Assembly (NCBI GenBank): GCA_964035015.1
Contig: OZ035999.1
Coordinates: 4,842,627-4,906,626 of the forward strand
Reading direction: 5' to 3'
DNA length: 64,000 bases
Source of the DNA: Corallium rubrum
Taxonomy: Eukaryota; Cnidaria; Anthozoa; Scleralcyonacea; Coralliidae
Shown here in pieces: positions 11,212 to 23,489 of this stretch. Position 1 is the first letter of the stretch, and each line of letters begins with the position of its first letter. A program made the translations under genes and the position numbers. The notes under the pieces were generated by a model. That model saw only the letters and a program-made list of their open reading frames with translations, had not been told where the DNA came from and made no database searches.

Positions 11212-14200
11212 TTAACTCATCTCTTTGTTTAGATTTTGTACACTGAGAAAATCTTCAATTTGTTTGACCAATGTTAGTGGTAATGTCAACTTATTATTTC
11301 TAACACTTGTTAAAATGTTCTCAAGGTCTGAATTAAAAAGACTGGCCTGACTTGCTTCATTGTATTCTTGTTGAAGATTTTCAAGATGAGAAGTAGGGAT
11401 TTGTGAGGCTTCATCATTATTTACATGTAATGACTGCTGCACAGATTTCAAATAATCTTTGATTAACAGTTGTGCACAATACAGCTCTTAAAAAGTAAAG
11501 AAACAATCATGAGCAATAACCAGCTCAAAGTGAGTTAATTATGGTTTTAAAAGATATTTATTTTGAAGTCAGCTGTTGTATATACAGGTATGTATAGTAA
11601 TAAAATAATAAACATTATATGGCTGGGTTTGATTTCCGGTCCGTACGCAAAACGACGCATGCTGATTGGTTCCTGAGAGGTCGGGATTTTACAATATTGA
11701 CCGAGCGGTCAATATGCTTTTTTCTCGGCCCTGTAAGTTTTGGCGGGAACATTTCTGAGTTGATTTGAATACAAATAAAAGAGAAATAGGTATCTTTATT
11801 CAAATATTCTGAACAATAAAATGTATTGGAACATCACTGCTGGTTTTCTTTAAAGCTGTTTATCTAAAAACATGACAAATAAACGCCGAACTGGTGTAAA
11901 TAAGAAGGCCAAGAAGTGACACGAAAAAGTTAACAGGTAAGGTAAACAGCATCCCCCGAAGACGAAAACAACGCTCGAAGGTTAAAAATAAAATGAACCA
12001 ATAGCCATATAATAAATTCCTTATTAACCTCGTTTGCGCAGTCTGTACTGGAAAGTATCTGCCCTCGGTTTTATCGCACAAACCTCGCTCCTTCGTCGCT
12101 CGGTCTGTATGAAAACCTCAGGCAAATACTTTCCCGTACAGACCTCGCACTCGGTTAATAAGTCTTTATTATACACTACTCGACATTTTTGTTTTTGAGT
12201 GCTATGCAGTATAATCACCAGACCTACCTATAATTATGTTCTAAGGATTTGGGGTGAAGGAAAATTTGAGTGTAGAATATATACATTTTATACCCAATGC
12301 TCTACTGGCATTACCACCTTATTATATATACAGAACTCACGATCAAGCTCTCGGCAACGCCCTCCGTGGCTCAGTGGTCAGAGCATTGCACTAGAATCAC
12401 AAGGTCGTGGGTTTAATTCCTGCTGGAAGGCCTGTGTAGTTGCATTTTTTGCAACTGGTCCTGGTTTGGTCTTAAAATGTATATTATATTCTACACTCAA
12501 ATTTTCCTTCACCCAAAATCCTTAGAACATGCATTGTGATCGAGTGAAATGCCCAATATCACTAACTATAATTATATCAGTAATGTCAAAATCATTTTTT
12601 TAACCCATTGCTGCCTTAGGATATCTGAGAATTCTCCCTTTGATGAGTAAAATCATCGGGTGTTATAGCAAAAGAGGTCATTGATTTGCAAATCAACTTA
12701 CTTGTTTCAAGTCTTTGTTTTGCTTCAGCATTGCCTCTCACAGCTAGAGCCATTTCTCCTTTTATTTCATTCATAACCAGCAAAAGCTTGGTGAACCTAT
12801 TAGTACAACTGGCTATAGCTAAAGGGGGAAAAAACAAGCAGTAACACAGGTTTAAAAATAGACAATTCTATATTACAGTCCCTCCCCAACAGCAATTTGC
12901 AAGTAAAACTGTCTTGCAGCATTAGCCAGTTTGAGAGCAAAAATTATAAGAGGCTTGAGTGCTTGATCCTGCATTAATTAAACCTTAAGTTTTGGGAGAA
13001 ATAATTTATTAATAATTAAAATAATTAATGCCAATAATAATTAATGACAACAAATAATAATAATTTATATATTGATATAAATGTGAAATTAAAAAACAAG
13101 ATAAAAACTACTTACAATGTCGACCATACCATATGCACTGCTGATCTGGGATATGGGCAACCATTGAAGAAAAACGTGGTTCATGTACTACAGGTGGTGA
13201 ATGTGACTCATTTGAATTTGGTTTTGAAACGCCACTACTTTTTTCTGTTGATGTGCCACTAGTTTTTTCTGTTGATGTGCCACCACTTTTCACTGATGAT
13301 GTGCAAACACTTTTCACTGATGCCTTGCTACCACGAGGGTTCTTCTGCCTCTTTTGAGAAGATACTCCTGATGTACATGTAGATCCATCATCAGATGAAA
13401 GCTCAGCCAATGCACACAGACATTGGTCAATAACTTTTTTTATTAACAATTTATTTATTCCAAATTCTCTTCGGTTGACTGCAAAATCCTTTGCCAACTA
13501 AAATTAATAAAACATGACACACCATTACATAGATTATGGCAAGGAAAGGTTCATTTCTTAAAAATATAATTTTTTTTATTTCAATTTGTTGTAAAAATCT
13601 GTTTTTGCATTTAAACCCAGAGTTGTATCTATTTTTAAAACCCAGCTGATTAATAATTCATGAAGGAAATTCAAAAGAAATTATAATTTAACTAATATCT
13701 AAATCCTAATACACAGCAGTGATTAATAAAACATCAATGTTATGTTAAACTAGTAGCTCAAATTGTCAGCTTTTTTACTTTCTTTCAACTTGCAAACAAA
13801 GTATTCAGTACTATATATATATATATTCAGGCTCAGTGAATATCGGTGAATAATAACCTCGACTTTGTTTGGTTATTATACACTGATATTCACCTTGCCT
13901 TTGGCGAATAATCGTTAAATATTATATATATATGTATATATATAAACCCATACAGTTGAGCCGCTCATATAAATATTACATGAATAAGCCTAGGGAGAGA
14001 TTATTCAACTGTAAACTCTATGTTAAATAACCAAGCCCATGACTTTTTCACACCATATTATTGTTTTTAGAAATTTTTAAAATTAAATATATAGAATCAA
14101 GTATAGACTAATAACAAAAGAATATGGTCTGATGAGTTTTTATAATATACTTCATCAGTCTACCAAAAATTCACAATAGTATTTCAAAAATCACGCGGTT

Positions 14201-14858
14201 ATTTGCTGGTCGGGCAAGTTTGAGGCTATTGCATGCACACACGTGACTACACAAACACAACATATTAAAAATTTCAACTTACTACGGACAATGTTTTACT
14301 ATAACTGCAGTGATTCCTTTTAGTTATACCAACAATAATTCCACTTGTCTTCTTGTTAGCTCCAAAAAAATGAGCCCTTCTGACAATTTTCTCTGCATCT
14401 TCAACGGGAATAATAATTTTTCTGGTCCTTTTTGAAACGAGGACATCTTGTGTTGGGTTCGCGCTAAAAACCAACGAGCCGTCAACAGTTTCTAAATCCA
14501 GCCTCGGCAAAAGCACTTTGAATTTTTGTCGCGGCGAAATGCAGCGAGGAGTCAAAAAGCCAAGTTTTCGAAGTTCTTTCGAGGTAGGATAAGAACTTTC
14601 TCCAATTTTCAAGGCGCTCATGAACCAGTTGTACACTTCACGCGGGAATGGCGGAGAAAAACTTCGGGTACCTTTTGCGGGGACTTGGTTCTCACCCGAC
14701 GTGCATTTCTCGTCGCTATTAACATTCTCCATTTCTTCATTTTGTTTTGGGGTTGGGTCGGACATCAAGTTCAGCGAGGTGGAAGTGAGAACAGACATCC
14801 ATCCAAGCTTTCGACAAACGACTGAAGAGTGAAGACGAAACGATCGAACGAAATTCAA
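11212..14858 (-). CDS. Unrecognised four-exon gene, about 449 residues
   Basis: Exons, in order of transcription: 14858-14283, 13497-13116, 12818-12702, 11486-11212. Donors and acceptors fit consensus and the phases join without a stop. Upstream Met is at 14858; Met at 14798 or 14765 is also possible. I do not recognise the family. The first 190 residues are globular (REVYNWFMSALKIGE, SYPTSKELRKLGFL, IIIPVEDAEKIVRRAH). The stretch from KIVRRAH to KKVIDQCLC faintly resembles the H2C2 zinc-binding fold of integrases (His, then Gly/Lys/Thr, then paired Cys), but the ligands are incomplete, so this is only a suggestion. A Ser/Thr/Lys-rich linker follows, with repeated GTSTEKSS units. The end is helical (FTKLLLVMNEIKGEMALAV). 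Intron 3 holds a large dispersed repeat and a SINE. Expression and true start are unproven. Confidence 0.68.
11624..12176 (-). mobile_element. Large dispersed element, copy in an intron
   Basis: About 550 bp matching 51,349-52,046 in the opposite orientation. Shared landmarks are the motif around CCCGTACAGACC, the GAGGTTAATAAGGAATTTAT block, and the far end with GGACCGGAAATCAAACCC. No transposase frame is recognisable. Short frames inside it are present in both copies but are not evidence of a gene. Confidence 0.7.
12238..12575 (+). mobile_element. tRNA-derived SINE flanked by inverted end copies
   Basis: The head at 12,361-12,428 has a Pol III A box (TGGCTCAGTGG) and a B-box-like GGGTTTAATTCC. 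The tail holds CTACACTCAAATTTTCC and CCTTAGAACATG. An inverted copy of that tail lies immediately upstream at 12,239-12,283, making a stem around the SINE. A second copy is at 28,520-28,743. Confidence 0.8.
12604..12690 (+). mobile_element. Truncated TTAA-CCC MITE fragment
   Basis: Begins TTAACCCATTGCTGCC, the same end as the elements at 43,456 and 43,882, and continues through the shared CTGAGAATTCTCCCTTTGA block, but lacks the other terminus. Confidence 0.6.
13812..13935. repeat. AT-rich inverted repeat with TA run
   Basis: A hairpin pairs GTGAATATCGGTGAATAATAACC-like sequence at 13,836 with its reverse complement ending near 13,892. (TA)n runs lie on both sides. It is probably a MITE remnant and lies in DNA downstream of exon 1 of the - strand gene, that is, in its first intron. 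Confidence 0.5.
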
Positions 14859-14890
14859 AGGACCTTCTTAAACGACAACAACTACACAAT

Positions 14891-14902
14891 TGCGCATGCG
14901 CG
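14891..14902. promoter_or_regulatory. Candidate NRF-1 site at the 5' end of the unknown gene
   Basis: TGCGCATGCGCG matches the palindromic NRF-1/alpha-Pal consensus and lies about 35 bases upstream of the most distal start codon of the - strand gene. This is a common position for NRF-1 sites in TATA-less housekeeping promoters. Occupancy is inferred, not shown. Confidence 0.5.
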
Positions 14903-14949
14903 GTAGGAATCATGGGAAATATAACAATACCGTGATCCACCGCGAGCTT

Positions 14950-16520
14950 TTAACCAATCCTCGCATTGCAAAGGCAAAACATTGAGAACTGAAAATACGA
15001 GTTAAAATCGAGTACAATGTCCTCTTGATTTTACACCAGTTTTCAAAATTACGCGACCAACTTTGTCATCGTTTTCAACATTCCCATGGATTGCAGTGTT
15101 ATTTGGTTAAATAATTCGCCATTCGGTCAGCATTAACGTTCTCATTTCATTGTACTTCGACTCAGTTCGTATTGATATCCGCCATTTTATGACAACAAAT
15201 TGCTAACTCACGCGACATGCATGTCAACTTCCGGGGTCGCTTATTTTTGAAAACGGGCGAAAGCTTTTGATCGGATTGTTTTGTCTTATAATGTATATTT
15301 GTGTAAAATTTTGCATTTTTTAACGGAAAAAATATTACGGCTTCGACGCAATAAAACTTGTGAAAAGGGTTAGGGTGCTAGGTCAGACACACCGAAACCT
15401 GAACGGAAATAATTTTTCAGATTTTTGAAAACAAGGATATCAAATTTTCAAGAATTCACTGTATCAGTACTACTTTCCGACCGAGTGTAAGGTCTGTACT
15501 AGTGAAATATTGTAGTCTGAAATATTATAGTCTGTACTAGTGAAATATATCTGAAATATTATAGTAAATATATCTGAAATATATTAAATATATAATTAAA
15601 TATATCTGAAATATTAGTCTGTACTAGTGAAATATATCGCATTTTGAACAAGCTTTAATAGCTCATAGGCGAAACGTGGTTAAATTATTCTATTCTATTC
15701 TAAATATTACTTGTAGAAACTGTCACCGACGTATTTATAATACGGACAGAGCAAGCCAAGAAAACGAAGGTCCAATATTTTACTGACTAGTATACAGACC
15801 GAACTAGACTTGCCACAAGTCGACTACTAAAACATTCGTGATTTTTTGATATAACAAACTTCTTATTGACCTGACTTGTTCGTCGCTCATTCTCGCCTTC
15901 TCGCTACGGCTGTCTTGACTCTTGAATAAGACAACAATAATAATCTAGTGAAAAAATGTTTATAAAATTCCCGCTGTAGCCATTGCAGGTTATGAGTGCA
16001 TGGAGTGAGTTCCAGCCCACTCAGGAACTCACGGTCAAATTACTGGATTTCATTGACGTTGCTCACTGCTCACGAAAAGTCATAATAATCCTTGTAACAT
16101 ATAGTGTGCAAAAAATTTTCAGAATTTCCCCCCAATTATATAGTAAATTACATAAAATGACATATAATCACCATATATGACATAATCAGTTTATTTATAT
16201 TTACAAGTTTTTCAATATTCGAATACAGAATTCCAATAGTGGCATTCGATATACTCGCCACAATCTCTGATGATTTTAAATTACTTCATATTCCATAAAT
16301 GTATACTTATACCACCAATAAATTAAGTTATCTTAATTCATTTGATATCTTAAATATATACGGAAACAATTTGCAGGCATGGCACTACAGATTGCCAATG
16401 ACGAAACTACAGTTATAGAACTGTACAATAAAACCAAGTATATTACTGTATTATGATACTTTCATATACGTAAAACATTTATACATTTAGATACATTTGT
16501 GTGTTGCAACAACCATTTCC
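14950..16520. other. Intergenic DNA without a supported gene
   Basis: AT-rich spacer. It contains a local cluster of direct repeats around 15,495-15,645 built from GAAATATATCTGAAATATT and GTCTGTACTAGTG, and an ATTCT run near 15,685. No coding region was recognised. Confidence 0.5.
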
Positions 16521-16523
16521 TTA

Positions 16524-16808
16524 ACCCCTTCATAGTTAATGAAACATATACATGGTTTGGAAAGTCATCCAAAGTCATTGTTCAATATTTTTGTTTAAGT
16601 GTATGGAACCAATAGCAACGATCGGGTTTAATTAGTCCACACTAATATAATTAAACCATCGTCACGTGCTGTGGTGCTTCGTTGTCACGTGTTCATAGAA
16701 TTTACTTCCACATATAAGGAACTCCACTGTCTTTCAACATGACCGTTACTTGAAGATGAAAGACAATAGAGCTTCCAAACCATATGTTCTATTAACTATG
16801 ACCCCTTT
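16524..16808. mobile_element. MITE-like inverted-repeat element
   Basis: Left end CCCCTTCATAGTTAATGAAAC and, further in, ATGGTTTGGAA are matched in reverse complement at the right end (CTTCCAAACCAT, then TTAACTATGACCCC). About 285 bp, with an interior holding CACGTG-containing repeats. No clean target duplication was found. Confidence 0.6.
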
Positions 16809-17059
16809 CGTGTTCAGCTTGCCGAAACCTGTACGCTTGAAGAAAAAAATCGCGGCTGGCGTTAGACACATAGTAAAATAATCTGGCGTTATAAAGTAAA
16901 AATATAAAATTGTTCACAACAATGCGCGCATGAAAAAGGTTAATTGTCACACGCGTGAGCAAAATCGACTAGAGTTAGAAAAGTTAGAGTGCAAAAGTAA
17001 GGTTGTTTCACAACAATGCGCGTGAAATGGTTAAGGTTCTACATCATGATTTTCTTCGT

Positions 17060-17256
17060 AAAGTCTGGTTCTCATATGTCGCCGATCGTCGCCGACCCAT
17101 GATTTAGATGCATGTTAAGTAAATGAATAAAAGCACTGTTTTTCTGCATTGTTCTTTATTACTTAACATGCTGCTGCACTTCCCATTTTAACATGCATCT
17201 AAATCACAAATCGCCAACGATCGGCGAACATGGGCCACATATGAGAACCAGGCTTA
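17060..17256. mobile_element. MITE downstream of the PI3K gene
   Basis: About 200 bp with inverted ends AGTCTGGTTCTCATATG / CATATGAGAACCAGGCT, and inner paired blocks GATCGTCGCCGA and TTAGATGCATGTTAA. TAA-type sequence flanks both sides. It supplies the first canonical AATAAA, reading on the - strand at 17,155-17,160, downstream of the PI3K stop codon. Confidence 0.7.
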
Positions 17257-17578
17257 AAAGTAAAAATGATTCTTTTTGTGGTAACTCACAACATAGAACG
17301 TATAACACACTTGCAGCACCTTTTTTCCATCGGTAATCGCGCACGCGTAGTCGGGGGGTGAAAATGAGCGCCGCTGACCAGGTAGATGATCCACCAACTT
17401 TAAGTTTGTTGAAAGTTGTTAACTTGCAATTTGTTCCCTAAAGATGAAGTTTTCTTGAAAGTTGCACAAAAGATCGCAGGGTAAACCAAAATCTTTAGTT
17501 TTGTAGCAGACGCGGACGCTATGTAGACACTCCTTAACTTAAACTTTTGGTACGTCTCAAGGATTCTCTATTCAAATA

Positions 17579-20500
17579 CTAACTCGCGATTCTTTTTAGG
17601 TCTGTTAAGGTAAACCATCCGACAAACTGGTTGCTAAAATCGTAGTCAGAGGGATCAATCACGACGCCGCCCATGAGTTCATTCTCGGTCAAAACATCAT
17701 AATCCCAAACCGTGACCCGAATCTGCCGTTTCCTCAGTTGACTTTCCGTGATCTCCCACTCGAACCTCTCGTTATAAGTTGGATTCAAAGTCCGTCGGGC
17801 AATTTTCGTTTTGCGCTTCGTCGATTTCGTCGGATCTGGAGTGAGGTAGATCTTTACGTAAGGATCAGAGAGGCTTCCGGCACTCTTGGGAAGAAGATTT
17901 TTCGCGTGCATGACCATAATGTGAAAATGATTTGAATCGAAAGAGATGGACACTTTCACTTCTCCACCAATGGGTCGATCTCTGGTGTCGCGTTCCTCCG
18001 GAAGGAGTCGGACGGAATACTTCTTCACGTCGAGCTCGTCAACCGGTAACGAGTGCAGGAAGGTGTAGACAAGCTCGGAGCTGGATACGCCCTCCATGGC
18101 TATTACTGCCTGTAAGTACTGGTCGAAATCCTGTCGGCGTTTCTCCGCCACCATTCGGATCTGCGAACGGCCAAGGTAGATCTTGCTGGGAAGCTTCGGC
18201 AGGGTTTGACGAGGAAACTGATCGGCTAGCTTCGCGTTGAACTCGTGAAAATGGCTGTAACGTCGGAAAACGAATGTCGGTTCGGGTTGATTTTCGCGAC
18301 AAACGTTGATTAGGTAAACGTAGTATTTCTCTGGGGTGTAACGTTTCTGGTAATCCACGACTCTTGCCGACGTTATCCGACCGTCCGAGGCCTTTGTGTG
18401 GGTATGTCGAGAAAACGAAAGGACAGGCATCGATGCTATATCTTCTTTCACCGCAACCGAATGACGAATCTGGGCCACGTTATGAATGAAGAAATTCACT
18501 TGAGTAAATCTAGATGCCAAGCTGGACTCGATCTGTCGGGTGAAGATCGCCGTAGCTTCGGAATCAGTCGACAGAGGGAGAAGCACGTCGTAAACATACT
18601 TCAGGTCGCTGGTTTCGCTCAGGTAAGGAATCCCCGAATTCAGCATCAAGGACAGCAAATTCAAGAAGAGATTGGTATGATGACGAATAATATTAAACGC
18701 CTTGCAGCAAAGGTCGACGAAATCTTGAAAGCGACTTGTCGGGGTACAACCTCCATTTATGACGTACGCCATGTCCGAAGTGAGGACGAAAGGAGATCGA
18801 TCCCGGCGAAAAGTTCCAAACATCTGTGAGCGACCAAGGAACTTAGAGAAATCGATGTGGAAAAGATGACCGGTCTTCTTGACCATGATGTTGTCGTTGT
18901 GGCGGTCACATATGCCAATGACGTATGTTGCTACGCAATATCCGGCGCATGACGCAATGAAGTTGTTCACTGCCTCGCCGTACTCTTTCTCGATGGGGTT
19001 ATGCTTGAGCAACCAGCGTGCCAAGGGTTCGTCCTTGAACGAGCCCGCCAAACCATACTCGGTTTGGATTTGACGCAAGGTTTGCGCATCTTGAACCAAC
19101 TCGACCATTCCCATCTCAGCTCCGGTTGGCAAACAGCGATAAGTCACCATCTTCAGATCCAGTCCTTCCTTCAACCATAACTTATTCATAATACCAATCA
19201 GCTGCATCGTGAGGGCATCCTGTCGGAGATCGTCGCCAACTTTATACATAGTATCGATACCGTGACCGCGATCGTCGGAATTCTGGTACATTAATCGGAG
19301 CGGGACGGAATTCGAGTTGAAGTAAGAGCACTCGTCGGCTAGAAATCCCATGACTTCCACCCCCGGGTTGAGAGGCAGTCGGAGCCGTTGGAGAGACTCT
19401 GGTGGGATCTTCGCCAATTCTGAACGAAGAACATCTCCTCTTAGATTCTCCTTGGACTTCTTAACCTTCTCAGCGACTTCGGTAACTCTCGTCACCAGTT
19501 CGTCTTGCTTGGTAAACTGATCACGCTGCAGACTACCGCAGACGCTCAGCAGTCCACCGAGGATCACCTGGTATCTCTGGCCAAACTGAGGGTCACCAAT
19601 GTTGTCTTTGAGGTGCCAGAACAAGTAATGCACAAGACGTGAACTTCGAAGGGCTCTCTCCATCAAAAATCTAAAAAGAGACATTCTCACTCTAACAAAC
19701 GTTTCAATCTGAATTACAAGGGCATACAAAAAAGATTACTTTTAAATAGAAAGACCATGAGCATAACAATGACGATAACGATAATAATGATGATGAAGAT
19801 GATTAAGATTACAATGATGATGTGTTTTCAAGATACATTTTAACGATATTCCCGTATTTTTTGTCGTTATTTTGACAGGATTTTTGGCGGGATATTCTTT
19901 TCAATTTCGACGTTAAATCGTCATAATCTAGTCTAACCCAACGTAAAACCGAAGCGTATCGGTATTTAGAGTTTATAATTACTAACCTTGCAAGAGGAGA
20001 GTTGTGATAGCTTTCGTACTTGAGAGCTTGGACCAGCTGAGGTAGGTAGTCACAGAGCTCGTCGTCGGAGAAGCACTCCATCCAACGAACAGCAATCTCA
20101 CGTACCATCTGATCAGGAAACTGTACCTTGAGCAGTTGCATGACCTCAACTGGAGACATTGGCGTCCAGCTTGCGAGCAACTGGTAGACCTCAGGAAGAT
20201 ACTGGTAAGTCCAGTCAGGGACACTAGACAACACCAACGGCAACATCCAAGGAAGTCCGAGAGCGAGACGACGGTTGCTCCATATCATGGTCTTTTCTTC
20301 TTGTCGGAGGTCCTCGAACATATCTTTGGTTAGAAACTGGCTGAAGGTATTCTCAGAGCTAGTCGTGCTTTCCTTGTTTGGCAACGTTGCGCTCTTGTAG
20401 GGAATCTTGAACGACGGGAACACTATGTCAGCCAGATGACCGTCGAAGTCAACCTGGAGGATGGCGCTTCGTTTGTCGATTAGATTGGACGTGCAGGTCC

Positions 20501-23051
20501 CTAACGGATCGGCAGCCTGGTTCGGCCACATACCAAACAACTGGCTTCCGGACATAAGGACACCGTTGAAATCGAAAAGCTGGACGGCGGTCCAGCCCAA
20601 TGGGGTCCTGATTGGGGACAATGTACCACTCTTCCCCACCGTCGATAGACCATACAGTGTCAAGCATAATTTCGACTCCCTTGGGAGCTTGCGTATCTCC
20701 ATGTCAAACTCCATCCAATGACGCCACCCGATCTGAGGAAAGAAATTCGTGGAAATCTTCCGCGGCAAGGTGCATTGTGGAACACCAAGTAAAGTGCCAC
20801 CGTAATAGATCTTGCCTTCGACCACAAACGCCTCGAATTTTTCTTTCCAGTCGATAGGAATTCGATTAGCTGCAGGAATAAAGATCTTGAACTTGTCCGT
20901 CATGGCTGTCAACTCGACGCTGCCGTTGAATACTCTCTCGCTGATTCGGATCCGTCCGAAGTCGGTGTTAAACGTGTTGCAGTACAACTCAATGAGGAGG
21001 TACACGTGTTTGTACAAACTCTGGAGAGCTGAACGCAATTTCATCAAGTCCACTGGGACGTGAATGGAGGACGAGATCTGACACTCTTCGTCATACTTTC
21101 TTTTTAATTCTTTAATATCATAGACAGCACTCGTGATTCCTTTTGTCTCGATCTGTCCTAGGGTGGTACACACTGCTCGTACGCTTTGTATCAGCCTGCC
21201 TGGTTGAAATCGAGGGTCAAACCTGTCATCAGCATCGGTCAACACTCTTCTCAACTCCTCATCGAAGGCCTCTCGGAGCACGCTGAGACCTTGACGTGAA
21301 ACAGAAGTGTCCAGAGGGCGATTGAAGAACTGGCTGTAGATTCTCGGCTCGCAGTCGGCCACGTCGTCACTTTCGCTTCGCGCCAGGCTCCTCTGGACTC
21401 GGTCGCTGTCGAGTAACGCAAGTCTGACAGACATGCGTGCCATCACACACTCAAGTACGTGCACATACTCGCAAAGCATCCTGGACGGGCTTAGGAATTC
21501 CTGGAAACCACAAACTTGCAAGGCGTAGGCATCTTCGACCATGCTGTTCGGCACCACTTGGTTCGAAGTAAGCTGAACAACCGTCTTTATGACTTCACTG
21601 ACACGTATACGAGAACCACAATCAATCGCAATTGGATCATCTCTTGCTTCTATGAAAACTTCAAGAGATATTGTGGTTTCTTCAAAGTTCTCGGACAAAC
21701 TAGTCGAGTTCCGTGTCACTGTGGGACTTAGCAAGTAGCCAAGGTTTAAGTACTGCTTGCCGCACAGATTTCGTCGAAGGCCACCGATCATAGCACTGAA
21801 CGCGATAGCTTCTTCGTTTCGCTCTTCAGTCAGGTCAAACAAACCGTCCCCAAAGAACATCAGTTCTGGGGAAATTGATCGTTTCGACTTTTGGTTGCCT
21901 TTGGCTTTCTCAGGACTTTTCTCAGGCGTCTTCACGCTTGTCGAGAAAGTAGTTGACACACGCGAGGTCGGGGAACGCAGAAATGTTATCTCTTTCGCAC
22001 TTGTACTAGGTCCAAGTGTTACAGGTCGCGGAAGACGGTGAATATTTGCCGACGGACGATGTAACTCTCCAACATCCACAGTCACACGCTTTGACTGAGG
22101 ATCCCGAGGTTGGTACGAATGGATACGCTGGTTGAGATTCAAGGAGTGCAGATCGTGGATGGTATCACCTTGTGTTGTGTCATCATTTGAACTTCCTATG
22201 GTATTGTCATCCAAAGTACCGCTATGACCCATCACTTCTTGCTCATTTGGAAGAGTCTCCTCATCTTCATCTTCATTTAGGATGCCACTGTCATCGAATT
22301 TTAATTGAACATATCCCTTAATACGATCTGCCACAGGGTCTGCCAATGTTTTCTCACCGTTACTGGGCCTTTTACCAACGCTGTTTTGTTTCTTCAGAGG
22401 TATGGTCCCTTCGGTTATCGAATACGAGCGTATAATCTCATGCCGTAACACTACAGAGTCGTTCCGTGATCGGCTTTCATTTTCTTCTCGTAATTCCTCG
22501 TCTAGCTCATCTTCATTCAAGGTATGGTATCTAGGCGATGCAACCCTTCCACTACATTCACCTGTGACAACAAAATCAGGCAACTCCCCGTTTTCTGCAT
22601 CTGCCTGCGATGTAACCGGAGCCTCACACTCAGGCGGTGACTCCGACTCACGTTCAGATTGCAATTCAACCGGAAGTTGAAGATCAAGCTTCTCAGATTT
22701 CTCAGACGTCTGATGCAAAGATTGTTTGACAGTGTTCAGAATATCGGCAAACGGATCAGAAGCGCTGTTAGGACTCCCATTATTGTCTTTCCAACCGTTT
22801 TCTTTCTTCTTTTCTCCATTGACAACAGAAAAGCCAGCTCCTACAATATCGATAGTCGAAGACGGACGGGCCATCCGGCTTGTCTTGGCTTGATTTTCAC
22901 TTGAAAACCGTCCAAAGATATTCGTTTCGGACACCGAATGGCGCAAGTTCTGATGCGTTTGATCTAAAACTCTAATCGACGAGTACTTGTCGCGATCTAA
23001 CGACGAAATACAGTCACTACGAGTCCTTGTTGGATCGCTTGAATAGAACAT
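17579..23051 (-). CDS. PIK3C2: Class II phosphoinositide 3-kinase, complete, two coding exons
   Basis: Makes PI(3)P and PI(3,4)P2 on endocytic and endosomal membranes. Exon 1 is 23,051-19,987 and exon 2 is 19,670-17,579. The junction reads SPLA-R-FLMERAL in frame and gives 1718 residues, in the range of class II enzymes. Domains in order: disordered N-terminus with a DPF motif (SDPFADIL), which in known proteins binds the AP2 ear; Ras-binding domain near 460-550; PI3K C2 near 705-850; helical domain near 900-1040; kinase (YKVGDDLRQD, CDRHNDNIMV); PX (RRYSHFHEF, LPKLPSKIYLG); C-terminal C2 (SDPYVKIYL). The PX-C2 tail defines class II. The usual DFG reads DFS (HIDFSKFLG), while the catalytic DRHNDN is intact. 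Having one intron in so long a coding region is unusual. Met at 23,051 is the first in the open frame; non-coding 5' exons are possible. Confidence 0.96.
19671..19986 (-). other. Sole coding intron of the PI3K gene
   Basis: A 316-bp intron with donor AAG-GTTAGT and acceptor TTTTTAG, phase 2. It contains a GATGAT-rich run near 19,770-19,805. Both flanking frames read into it for a short way before stops. Confidence 0.85.
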
Positions 23052-23476
23052 CGTTGAATTTAATGTTGAATCACAAATATGACAGTTGGCCCGGCTATTG
23101 TTGTCGGTAAACAGACAGGTTTAACATACAATATCACAACATCTCAGAATCACAATATCTGATACTGTAGCTATTGCTCTCGATTCAAAGCATTCGTGTT
23201 ATTGTTTTGTAAACTATTATTGAACACAAACTATTGTTTTCGAACCGCTCATATTCCTTCCCCCAGAAACGTTGCCTTTGTTGACATCGTCAAAGCCGAA
23301 GGACAAATTTAAGAAAGTGTTCTAGAATAATGAAATGAAATGAATAGAATATTATCGTTGCTTCGAGCTTTTGGTATTAAAGTGACACATTAAATACAAA
23401 CAGAACTAATCACAAATGTTACAAACCTCTTAATTTTGCTTTGGATTGTTCAAGCAGGAACTGGCCATAAACGCGG

Positions 23477-23484
23477 CCTTTATA
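23477..23484 (-). promoter_or_regulatory. Candidate TATA box upstream of the PI3K gene
   Basis: TATAAAGG on the - strand, followed by a GC-richer stretch, about 430 bases upstream of the PI3K start codon. It would imply a 5' leader of roughly 400 bases. Weak evidence because the genome is AT-rich. Confidence 0.25.
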
Positions 23485-23489
23485 ATATT

